A DNA stretch of 39,672 nucleotides, taken from NCBI GenBank assembly GCA_902476475.1, contig CABSDO010000006.1, positions 1-39,672 on the forward strand. Reading direction: 5' to 3'. This stretch comes from an uncultured Collinsella sp. (lineage in GTDB: Bacteria > Actinomycetota > Coriobacteriia > Coriobacteriales > Coriobacteriaceae). This document shows positions 8,732 through 15,362 of the stretch, piece after piece (position 1 is the first letter of the stretch; each line of letters starts with the position of its first letter). The notes beneath the pieces are model-generated. The model was not told the DNA's origin and did not search any database. It saw only the letters and a list, made by a program, of their open reading frames with translations. The position numbers and the translations under genes were made by a program.

Positions 8732-9067
8732 CTAATCATCATCCAGCAACTCGAATCGATTTCTAGATATCACCAATGCGGCATAATCTTGGCTTTGGTG
8801 AAAAACATGGGCAATCACAACGTCCTCGTTATCGTAGTAATAAAGCATTACATAAGAATTAACGAGGCAAGCATGGTAACCAAGCACTGCAAGCTCGGGT
8901 AACTTCGATAAGCCGTAGTCAACTACACCACTTTGAAGAAGCTGGAGCTGACTACGGTATTTATCAAGAAAGTGCCGGGCGGTAAAAATACCATACCCCA
9001 TTAGATAATCAACGATATCGTCAACTTCTTGTTCAGCTGTAGGCAGAATCTTGACGTTATAGGCCAT
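8732..9067 (-). CDS. RelE/ParE-family toxin
   Basis: 111 residues beginning MAYNVKILPTAEQEVDDIVD, the N-terminal strand and helix of RelE/ParE plasmid-stabilisation toxins; the central part (LSKLPELAVLGYHACLVNSY, VMLYYYDNEDVVIAHVFH) matches the strand-rich core. Such toxins cleave ribosome-bound mRNA or inhibit gyrase; which one applies cannot be told here. The start ATG 9067 overlaps the antitoxin end by 11 bp, so translation is coupled. A longer frame to 9124 lies inside the antitoxin gene and is unlikely. Confidence 0.85.
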   Translation of the reverse strand: MAYNVKILPTAEQEVDDIVDYLMGYGIFTARHFLDKYRSQLQLLQSGVVDYGLSKLPELAVLGYHACLVNSYVMLYYYDNEDVVIAHVFHQSQDYAALVISRNRFELLDDD

Positions 9068-9326
9068 ATTTTGCCTCAAGGTCATCGAGAGCCTCAAAGG
9101 CATCACGCGCCGTGCCAGCAGCACGCTCCCGCTCGGCCACAGCTATACGAGCCATCAGACGAGCCTTAGCCTGTTCCTGAACCATGAGGTCGTAGTCCTC
9201 GGATCGAAGTACAACAAATTTGCTATAGCCGTTTTTTGTAACAGTCACTGGACCGGTAGTAGTTTCAACGAGCTCCGAGAATTTCGCGGTGTCCCGCATA
9301 TCTTTAATTGGAACGCAAACGGGCAT
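9057..9326 (-). CDS. Phd/YefM-family antitoxin
   Basis: 89 residues; PIKDMRDTAKFSELVETTTGPVTVTKNGYSKFVVLRSEDYDLM is the DNA-binding N-terminal fold of Phd/YefM antitoxins, and the charged helical C-terminus would wrap the toxin. Start ATG 9326 behind TGGAGT; four codons upstream another ATG exists but has no better site. It is the first gene of the pair with the RelE-like toxin and very likely represses its own promoter through the palindrome at 9340-9361, which ends 14 nt before the start. Confidence 0.88.
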   Translation of the reverse strand: MPVCVPIKDMRDTAKFSELVETTTGPVTVTKNGYSKFVVLRSEDYDLMVQEQAKARLMARIAVAERERAAGTARDAFEALDDLEAKYGL

Positions 9327-9339
9327 GTTCAACTCCAAT

Positions 9340-9361
9340 CATAATTATGTACATAATTATG
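9340..9361. promoter_or_regulatory. Auto-repression operator of the Phd/RelE-like pair
   Basis: A perfect 22-bp palindrome made of two identical CATAATTATG boxes (9340-9349 and 9352-9361), each itself palindromic, separated by TA. The 12-bp centre spacing fits two antitoxin dimers side by side on DNA. It stands out as AT-rich against its surroundings. Confidence 0.7.
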
Positions 9362-9395
9362 AAGTATAGCTCAGCTAACGAGCGTCGGCTACAGG

Positions 9396-9436
9396 AGAAC
9401 CGCCATATCGGGGACAATCCCCGATATGGCGGTTCT
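9396..9436 (-). terminator. Very stable hairpin overlapping the PIN gene stop
   Basis: 19-bp perfect arms (9396-9414 and 9418-9436) with a 3-nt loop, core CCGCCATATCGGGGA. The right arm includes two bases of the PIN gene stop codon. It can end the PIN operon before the next pair's promoter; the following U content is modest (TTCTCCTGT on the minus strand). Confidence 0.75.
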
Positions 9437-9857
9437 ACTCCTCCGGAATCGGAAACGCACGGATGAACTCTGCAGGCGAGAAGGTCTTGATGGTCGAGCG
9501 CACAAAAGCGGCGCGGTCACGCGTGATGATAAAGTCCACGCCGGCACGCTCGGCCATCGCACGGATACAGCCGTCCTCAAAGTCCGGCTCATCGGAATAG
9601 GCGGAGGTAAAACAAGTTTCTTGGTCGAGAGGCTCTACCGAGTAGCTCTTAAGACAGTCGCGCACTACCTCGCGGGCGCGCGCCTCGCCTGCCTGTTTAG
9701 TGAGAATGTAGTACGCGTCCTTGAGAGAGCAGGCCGAAACAACACCCTCGATAAGTCCCACGTCAACGAGCCCCTTGATCGTTTGCGCCGCTGCGTGCTC
9801 CGGCCGGCCCGGAAGCACGCAATCGAGCAGAAAATTGGTATCGAGAAATGCTCTCAT
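9435..9857 (-). CDS. PIN-domain toxin (VapC-like)
   Basis: 140 residues: DTNFLLD at 6-12, an acidic segment PDFEDG at 91-96 and ITRD at 111-114 are the clustered acidic residues of PIN-domain ribonucleases, which use Mg2+ to cut RNA. Start ATG 9857 overlaps the upstream antitoxin stop in an ATGA arrangement. It is paired with a Phd-type rather than a VapB-type antitoxin. The gene ends in the hairpin at 9396-9436. Confidence 0.88.
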   Translation of the reverse strand: MRAFLDTNFLLDCVLPGRPEHAAAQTIKGLVDVGLIEGVVSACSLKDAYYILTKQAGEARAREVVRDCLKSYSVEPLDQETCFTSAYSDEPDFEDGCIRAMAERAGVDFIITRDRAAFVRSTIKTFSPAEFIRAFPIPEE

Positions 9858-10246
9858 AGGTAGCGCTCCCTCGCGACGCGCTTTTCATCTTCAACCGTCA
9901 TCGTATCGAGCGGCGTTCCTTTTGGCATTTTGGCTACGATATCGAGATACTCCTGGTAGTCCTCATTCTCCGCGAGCATCTCACGGATCTCCTTCCAGGT
10001 GATCTTGGGATGCCACATCGTACCCACGTCGCGCTTGGGCTTGCCCGTGCCGCACGTCGGCTTTGCGCCCCCACGCTCCTGGGCAGCGTCATATTCCACC
10101 GTAACTGGACCTTCATAGTCGAGCGGCACGATCTTGAACAACGGCTTGCTCCGCTTGAAGACCACAACCTCCTCGCCCTCATTGGCAACCCTTTCGGCCA
10201 CCTGCGTAAGGTTTTGGCGCAGTTCCGAAAACGCGACGGTAACCAT
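9854..10246 (-). CDS. Phd/YefM-type antitoxin partner of the PIN toxin
   Basis: 130 residues. The first ~50 (MVTVAFSELRQNLTQVAERV, VVVFKRSKPLFKIVPL) form the Phd/YefM DNA-binding fold. It is followed by a longer than usual C-terminal part with Pro/Gly/Cys-rich linker (GGAKPTCGTGKPKRDVGTMW) and a charged helical tail that should bind the toxin. Start ATG 10246 follows GAGGAG. The ATGA overlap with the PIN gene and the operator at 10282-10313 mark it as the first gene and repressor of the pair. Confidence 0.85.
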   Translation of the reverse strand: MVTVAFSELRQNLTQVAERVANEGEEVVVFKRSKPLFKIVPLDYEGPVTVEYDAAQERGGAKPTCGTGKPKRDVGTMWHPKITWKEIREMLAENEDYQEYLDIVAKMPKGTPLDTMTVEDEKRVARERYL

Positions 10247-10281
10247 AACTGCTCCTCTCAACATATATCTTCACTGCTCAG

Positions 10282-10313
10282 TATACACGTTAGTATTAAT
10301 GTTAACGTGTATA
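10282..10313. promoter_or_regulatory. Operator of the Phd/PIN pair
   Basis: Perfect 11-bp inverted repeats TATACACGTTA (10282-10292) and TAACGTGTATA (10303-10313) with a 10-nt AT-rich spacer, 36 nt before the antitoxin start. A -10-like TATACT lies on the minus strand at the start-proximal arm, so a bound antitoxin would cover the promoter. Confidence 0.6.
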
Positions 10314-10412
10314 GGAATCACCACAATGGGGGCGATCAACCATTACGGGCACCTCTGCTTTGTATGAATCTCTTATCGCCCCGGGACGGCACCGGTCCAC
10401 AGGATCACCCTC

Positions 10413-10499
10413 AGCAACCCACATGACGCAGATCATGCTGCCCGCCGACCCATCCAGATAAAAACCTCCCGGAAAGCATCGAACTTTCCGGGAGGTTTT
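10413..10499 (+). repeat. Diverged direct repeat, right copy (includes the ligA-side terminator)
   Basis: Counterpart of 8644-8730: AGCAACCCACATGACGCAGA..., a stop at the same place, then the hairpin. The region 10314-10412 upstream holds no gene that I can support. Confidence 0.5.
10461..10499 (-). terminator. Terminator of ligA
   Basis: 16-bp perfect arms AAAACCTCCCGGAAAG (10461-10476) and complement (10484-10499), 7-nt loop, 20 nt after the ligA stop. A/T-rich on both flanks, so it can work in both directions. Confidence 0.85.
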
Positions 10500-10518
10500 C
10501 AATTTATTTATCGATGCC

Positions 10519-12747
10519 TTAAGCCTGGGGCACCTGACCGGTAGCCAAGATCTGCTCGAGTGCGTCCTCGTCCAGCACGGGTACGCCCAGCTGCTCGGCT
10601 TTGGTGAGCTTGGAGCCCGCTTTGGGGCCGGCGACCAGATAGCTCGTCTTCTTTGACACACTGCCCGAAACCTTGGCGCCGAGCACCTTGAGCGCCGCGC
10701 CCGCCTCGTCGCGGGTGCGGTTTACGAGCGTGCCGGTGAGCACGAAGGTCAGACCCGCGAGCGGCTGTGCGTCGGCAAGCTCGCCCGCCACGCCAGCGTC
10801 GGCTGCGGCCTGCGCGTGCGCGGCGCCCAAGTCGACCTCGAGCGAAAGGCCCGCCTGACGCAGACGCTCCAGCACGGCAAGGTTCTCGGGCACGGCCAGG
10901 AACTGCTTGACGCTCGCCGCAATCTTGGGACCGATGCCCTCGCACTCGGCGATGTCCTCTTCACTCGCCAAGATGAGCTTGTCAATCGACAGGAATCGCT
11001 CGGCGATGACCTCGCCCACGCTCTTGCCCACGTGGCGGATGCCCAGGGCAAACAGCACGCGACCGAGCGGCTGGCTCTTGGACTTGTTGAGCTCGGCGAT
11101 AATTTTCTCGGCCGTCTTGAGGCCCACCGGAATGGGATCGCCCTTCTTGACGCCCTTTTTGCTGTTGGAGCTGGCGTACACGCGCCCCGTGTCCAGGCCG
11201 GCGATGTCGTCGACCGTGAGCTGGTAGAAGTCCGCGACGTCGTGAATCAGGCCGGCGGCGATCATCTTGTCGACGATCTCGTCGCCTAGGCCGTCGACGT
11301 CCATGCAGCCGCGGCTCACCCAGTGGAGCAGGCGCTCCTTGAGCTGCGCGGGGCAGTCGATGGAGACGCAGCGGTAAGCGACCTCGCCATCCTCGTGGAC
11401 CACGGGGCTGCCGCAAACAGGGCAGACCTCGGGCATCCGCCAGTCGACCGAATCGGCTGGGCGCTTGTCGAGCACCGGGCCCACAACCTCGGGAATGACG
11501 TCGCCCGCCTTGTGCACGATGATGGTGTCGCCCTCGCGCACGTTTTTGCGGCGGATCTCGTCGATGTTGTGCAGCGTGGCGCGCGCGATGGTGGAGCCGG
11601 CGACCGTCACCGGGTCGAACTCCGCGACTGGCGTCAGCACGCCGGTGCGGCCCACCTGGATGCGAATCTCGCGCAGGACGGTCTGCTTTTCCTCGGGCGG
11701 GAACTTAAAGGCGATGGCCCAGCGCGGCGCGCGGGCGGTAAAGCCCAGATCGAGCTGCTGCTGGAAGCTGTCGACCTTCACGACCACGCCGTCGATGTCG
11801 TAATCCAGATCGCCGCGGTGCTCGAGTGCCTGGGCGCAGAACTCGTGGACCTCGGCAGGCGTGGCGCAGCGGGCCACGTTGGGGTTGACGCTAAAGCCGG
11901 CGCTGCGCAGCCAATCGAGGAACTCGCGCTGGCTGTGGACATGTAGCGGGTCGGTATCGGCGATGGCGTAGATAAAGGTGGCGAGGTCGCGGCGCGCAGT
12001 GACCTTGGGATCCTTTTGACGCAGGGATCCGGCAGCGGCGTTGCGCGGGTTGGCGAAGGGATCGCGGCCCTCGGCATCGGCTTCGTCGTTCAGGCGCACA
12101 AAACTACCCTTGGGCATGTAGACCTCGCCGCGGACCTCGATGGCGCGCTCGCGATCGGCGCCCATGTGAGTGAGCGCCGGCTCGGACAGGTGCATGGGCA
12201 CGTCCTTGATGGTGCGCACGTTGAGCGACACGTCCTCGCCCGTGGTACCGTCGCCGCGCGTGGCTGCGCGCACGAAGGTGCCATTCTGGTAGGTAAGTGC
12301 CACGCCCAGGCCGTCGATCTTAAGCTCGCAGGTATAGGTGACGCTGCCGGCACCAAGTGCATCCTCGGTGCGTTGGAGCCATGCGTCGAGCTCGTCCAGA
12401 TCCATGGCATCGTCCATGGAATACATGCGTGCCATGTGCGTGACCGGCGTAAACTGTTCGCTCACGTAGCCGCCCACGCGCTGGGTATAGCTGTCGGGCG
12501 TCACCAGATCGGGATAGGCCGCCTCGATCTCCTGCAGCTCAACGAGCATTTTGTCGAAGGCGGCGTCCGTGATCTCGGGCGCATCGAGCATGTAGTAGCG
12601 GTAGGCGTGGTAGTCGAGCTCATGGCGCAGCTCGGCCGCGCGCGCCGCCGCCTTGGCGCGAGCATCGGTCGGTGCAGCGGCATCTGCGCTCGCAGGCGTT
12701 TCGGTATCGATGTCCACGCCGTCACCAAACAGGCTCGATTGCTCCAT
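10519..12747 (-). CDS. ligA: NAD-dependent DNA ligase LigA
   Basis: Seals nicks during replication and repair using NAD+. 742 residues, somewhat longer than E. coli LigA (671) because of an acidic/Ala-rich N-terminal leader of about 30 residues. The Ia domain (HAYRYYMLDAPEITDAAFD) precedes the adenylation motif ELKIDG with the nucleotide-accepting Lys143. Next come the OB fold, a four-Cys zinc finger (CPVCGSPV ... CVSIDCPAQ), helix-hairpin-helix repeats (LFALGIRHVG, ECEGIGPKIAASV) and a C-terminal BRCT domain (LAGLTFVLTGTL). The start MEQSSLFGDG (ATG 12747) has AAGGAG upstream. Monocistronic between terminators at 10461-10499 and 12918-12954. Confidence 0.96.
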   Translation of the reverse strand: MEQSSLFGDGVDIDTETPASADAAAPTDARAKAAARAAELRHELDYHAYRYYMLDAPEITDAAFDKMLVELQEIEAAYPDLVTPDSYTQRVGGYVSEQFTPVTHMARMYSMDDAMDLDELDAWLQRTEDALGAGSVTYTCELKIDGLGVALTYQNGTFVRAATRGDGTTGEDVSLNVRTIKDVPMHLSEPALTHMGADRERAIEVRGEVYMPKGSFVRLNDEADAEGRDPFANPRNAAAGSLRQKDPKVTARRDLATFIYAIADTDPLHVHSQREFLDWLRSAGFSVNPNVARCATPAEVHEFCAQALEHRGDLDYDIDGVVVKVDSFQQQLDLGFTARAPRWAIAFKFPPEEKQTVLREIRIQVGRTGVLTPVAEFDPVTVAGSTIARATLHNIDEIRRKNVREGDTIIVHKAGDVIPEVVGPVLDKRPADSVDWRMPEVCPVCGSPVVHEDGEVAYRCVSIDCPAQLKERLLHWVSRGCMDVDGLGDEIVDKMIAAGLIHDVADFYQLTVDDIAGLDTGRVYASSNSKKGVKKGDPIPVGLKTAEKIIAELNKSKSQPLGRVLFALGIRHVGKSVGEVIAERFLSIDKLILASEEDIAECEGIGPKIAASVKQFLAVPENLAVLERLRQAGLSLEVDLGAAHAQAAADAGVAGELADAQPLAGLTFVLTGTLVNRTRDEAGAALKVLGAKVSGSVSKKTSYLVAGPKAGSKLTKAEQLGVPVLDEDALEQILATGQVPQA

Positions 12748-12917
12748 AGCGGCACTCCTTCGCTCGATTTCAAACGGATACAAGAGTACCACCGGTCGCG
12801 ATGGGGCCGAATAGCGGTCTCAAACCGCACCGAATCGGCAGCCGCCAGACCGGGGGGAGGCCCCACGCCCGCTCCAAATGGTCCGCTTTCCTCCGTCCCC
12901 AATGGATCAGTACGAAA

Positions 12918-12954
12918 AGAGGGGCTGTCCCGTGCATGGCAGGACAGCCCCTCT
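12918..12954 (-). terminator. Terminator of htrA
   Basis: 13-bp perfect arms (12918-12930, 12942-12954) with an 11-nt loop, followed on the minus strand by TTTTCG; 27 nt after the htrA stop. Confidence 0.85.
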
Positions 12955-12980
12955 GGCTTTGATATGTGTGACGTGACTCG

Positions 12981-14441
12981 TTAGTAACCCTGGCCGTAGC
13001 CCTGACCCTGGCCCTGCTGGCCCAGCAGCTCCTCCAGGTACTGGCGCAGCTGCTCGTCGGTGATACCGCCGTTGCCGGTGTCAGTCGAGCTGTCGTCCTG
13101 CTGCTGGCTCTGCAACTCCTCGTCAGAGCCCAGCTCAACCGTGACCTTTTTCTCTTCCTTGCCGCGCATGAGTGTGATCTCGACCTTCTCGCCCACCTCG
13201 TGGCTGCGCAGCGCGATGATCAGGCCATCGGCGCTCGTGATCTCGTCGTCGCCCAGCTTGGTGATGACGTCGCCCTCCTGAATGCCGGCCTTGGCGGCAG
13301 GACCATCCTCAACGACGCTCGCCACATACGCGCCGCTATCGGTGCTCAGCTTGTTGGTGCGGGCGTTGAGCGCATTGACGCTCGAAAGCGTAGCGCCCAT
13401 GTACGGATGCACCGGCGTCTTGCCGTCGATAATCTGGTCGGCAATGTTCTTGGCGTAGTTAACGGGAATAGCAAAGCCTACGCCCGAGCTGGAGCCCGAG
13501 TAGCTCTCGATGAGCGAGTTGATGCCCACGAGCTCGCCGTTGTCATTGACGAGCGCGCCGCCGGAGTTGCCCGGGTTGATGGCGGCATCGGTCTGGATCA
13601 TGTTGGCATAGATGGTGTTACCGCTGGTAGAACTCATGGCCGTGGAGCGATACAGCGCCGACACAATGCCCGTGGAGACAGACTGCTCGTTGCCGAACGG
13701 CGAACCGATGGCCATAACCCACTCGCCCACGTTGAGCTTGGAAGAGTCGCCGATCTCGATCGGCGTGAGCTTGGAGGCGTCGGCGTCCTTGAGCTTGATG
13801 ACGGCCAGGTCGCTCGAAGCATCGTTGCCCACGAACTCGGCCTCGTAGGTGGTGCCGTCGTCCATGGTCACCACGTACTGGTCGTAACCATCGACCACGT
13901 GGTTGTTGGTGAGGATGTGGCCCTCGGTATCGAGCACCACGCCCGAACCGACGCTGCCCGAGTTGTCCGACTCGTCGGCAGACTGCGAAAGCGAGCCATT
14001 CTGGCCGCCGCTCGAAGTGGCGGTAATGGAAACCACGGAGGGCAGGGCCTTAGCAGAAACGGCCTCGGCCAGCGTGGTGTCCTCGGAGTCGATCGTGATC
14101 TTTTGCGTCGATGAACCCGAAGCACCCGCCGTCACGGCATTCTTTCCGCCGCCAATGTTGAGCGTGCCGCTCATAATGAGCGCGATGACCAGCAGGGCGC
14201 CGCAGGCGCAGCCGGCAAGCGCCGTAATAAAGATCGGCAGCTTTTTGGTCTTGGTCTTGACCACCGTGTGTTTGTTTACAACCTGCTGGCCGCCCAGCGG
14301 CTTGCCGGTCTGTGTGTCGTAAGCCTGCACGTAGGGAATGTTGCTGTCGGCAGGCGTCGACTCCACCTGCACGCGCGGCTGCTGCTGGGTCTCGCCGGCG
14401 TTGCCCGCATCCTGGGGACGCTGGGAATCGTACTCGCTCAT
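12981..14441 (-). CDS. htrA: Membrane-anchored HtrA/DegP-type serine protease with PDZ domain
   Basis: 486 residues. A hydrophilic cytoplasmic head rich in Gln (1-67), one membrane helix (about 68-91), then an extracytoplasmic trypsin-like domain with catalytic His181 (TNNHVV), Asp211 (SSDLAVIKL) and Ser293 (GNSGGAL), and a PDZ domain near 370-455 (AAKAGIQEGDVITKL). The tail is Gln/Gly-rich (GQGQGYGQGY). HtrA proteases degrade misfolded envelope proteins under stress. Start MSEYDSQ (ATG 14441) has GAAAGGAT upstream; the longer frame to 14480 would translate the hairpin at 14471-14494 and is rejected. Ends in the terminator at 12918-12954. Confidence 0.93.
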   Translation of the reverse strand: MSEYDSQRPQDAGNAGETQQQPRVQVESTPADSNIPYVQAYDTQTGKPLGGQQVVNKHTVVKTKTKKLPIFITALAGCACGALLVIALIMSGTLNIGGGKNAVTAGASGSSTQKITIDSEDTTLAEAVSAKALPSVVSITATSSGGQNGSLSQSADESDNSGSVGSGVVLDTEGHILTNNHVVDGYDQYVVTMDDGTTYEAEFVGNDASSDLAVIKLKDADASKLTPIEIGDSSKLNVGEWVMAIGSPFGNEQSVSTGIVSALYRSTAMSSTSGNTIYANMIQTDAAINPGNSGGALVNDNGELVGINSLIESYSGSSSGVGFAIPVNYAKNIADQIIDGKTPVHPYMGATLSSVNALNARTNKLSTDSGAYVASVVEDGPAAKAGIQEGDVITKLGDDEITSADGLIIALRSHEVGEKVEITLMRGKEEKKVTVELGSDEELQSQQQDDSSTDTGNGGITDEQLRQYLEELLGQQGQGQGYGQGY

Positions 14442-14470
14442 AGCTGCGATCCTTTCGTCAAATAACCAAA

Positions 14471-14494
14471 GGCCCGCCAAACATGTGGCGGGCC
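14471..14494 (-). terminator. Hairpin with U-run just upstream of htrA
   Basis: 9-bp perfect arms GGCCCGCCA (14471-14479) and complement (14486-14494), followed on the minus strand by TTTGGTTATTT, then the htrA ribosome site. It may end residual transcription from the regulator gene, or act as an attenuator if the htrA promoter lies between 14495 and 14613. Confidence 0.65.
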
Positions 14495-14613
14495 ATCATT
14501 GTTCACGTTGAGTTGTACCCCAATATGCGGGCGAACGTGTATGAGAACGCAATCTTTTAGGAAGGCTTAAGTTCTGCTGCAAACTCGAAAGGGATCCACG
14601 CATGCGGCAAAAC

Positions 14614-14644
14614 CACCACAAAGGTGCCTGTCCCCTTTGTGGTG
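14614..14644 (-). terminator. Terminator of the glnA-regulator operon
   Basis: 11-bp perfect arms CACCACAAAGG (14614-14624) and complement (14634-14644), 9-nt loop, 5 nt after the regulator stop, followed by GGTTTTGC on the minus strand. The loop carries the GGGGACAGGCA motif that recurs near other gene ends in this window. Confidence 0.8.
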
Positions 14645-14649
14645 AAAAG

Positions 14650-15312
14650 CTAGTCCTTAAACAGATAGCCCACGCCACGGACGGTGGTGATGTGCGCCGC
14701 AATCTGCGGGCCCACCTTGGAGCGAATGCGTCGGATGTGCACGTCGACGGTGCGCGTGCCGCCGCAGTACTCAAAGCCCCACACGCGGTGCAGCAGTACC
14801 TCGCGGCTGTAGGCGCGGTTGGGGTGCGTCGCCAAAAAGCTCAGCAACGAGTACTCCATCAGCGTCAGGTCGATGGGCTCATCATCGAGCGTCACCTGGT
14901 AGGTTGCCAGGTTAATCTCAAGGTTGTCGATGTTGAGCACATCGTCGGCGGCGACGGTCTCCTCCTCGCCCATCAGGCGCTGCGCGCGAGCCTTGAGCTC
15001 GTTGGGCGTCGCCGTGGGGCATACAAAGTCGGCATGCGCGTGGTTCGGCAGGCGCAGGGTGCCGAGCGCCTCGTCGTCGACGATCACCAGCATGGGAACG
15101 CCGCCGCGATCGTCAAGCCACTTGGCAATCTGATCGATGCGGTCGCTGCGGATGCCATCGGAATCGAGGATCAGCAGGTCAAAGTCATGCGCCGCAGTCG
15201 GCGAATCGGGGGTTGCCAGGCTCACCTCGACACCCAGGGTAGTCGTCAAGCTGCGGGCAAACTCGTGGAAGCGCGTCGTGCGCGCCATGAACAGGGCACT
15301 CTTTTCGGACAT
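14650..15312 (-). CDS. OmpR-type orphan response regulator with degenerate receiver (GlnR-like)
   Basis: 220 residues. The C-terminal ~95 residues form a winged-helix DNA-binding domain of the OmpR class (LTLMEYSLLSFLATHPNRAYSREVLL, TRTVDVHIRRIRSKVG, VRGVGYLF). The N-terminal receiver keeps the strand LLILDSD with Asp50, but lacks the paired acidic residues near its start (here ALFMAR) and the conserved Lys after strand 5 (FVCPTAT), so normal phosphorylation is unlikely. Actinobacterial GlnR, the nitrogen regulator, has the same type of unphosphorylated receiver, and this gene sits 50 nt downstream of a glutamine synthetase-like gene. GlnR identity is inference. Start ATG 15312 is preceded by TTGGAGG; a frame to 15396 overlaps the upstream gene. 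Confidence 0.8.
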   Translation of the reverse strand: MSEKSALFMARTTRFHEFARSLTTTLGVEVSLATPDSPTAAHDFDLLILDSDGIRSDRIDQIAKWLDDRGGVPMLVIVDDEALGTLRLPNHAHADFVCPTATPNELKARAQRLMGEEETVAADDVLNIDNLEINLATYQVTLDDEPIDLTLMEYSLLSFLATHPNRAYSREVLLHRVWGFEYCGGTRTVDVHIRRIRSKVGPQIAAHITTVRGVGYLFKD

Positions 15313-15362
15313 ATCGGCCTCCAAAGAAATGAGCTCAATCGTACTGGAACAAGCCAGCGCGA

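Noticed and set aside
14442..14480. Longer htrA N-terminus from 14480
   Set aside because: It would translate through the hairpin at 14471-14494 and lacks a ribosome site; the ATG at 14441 has one.
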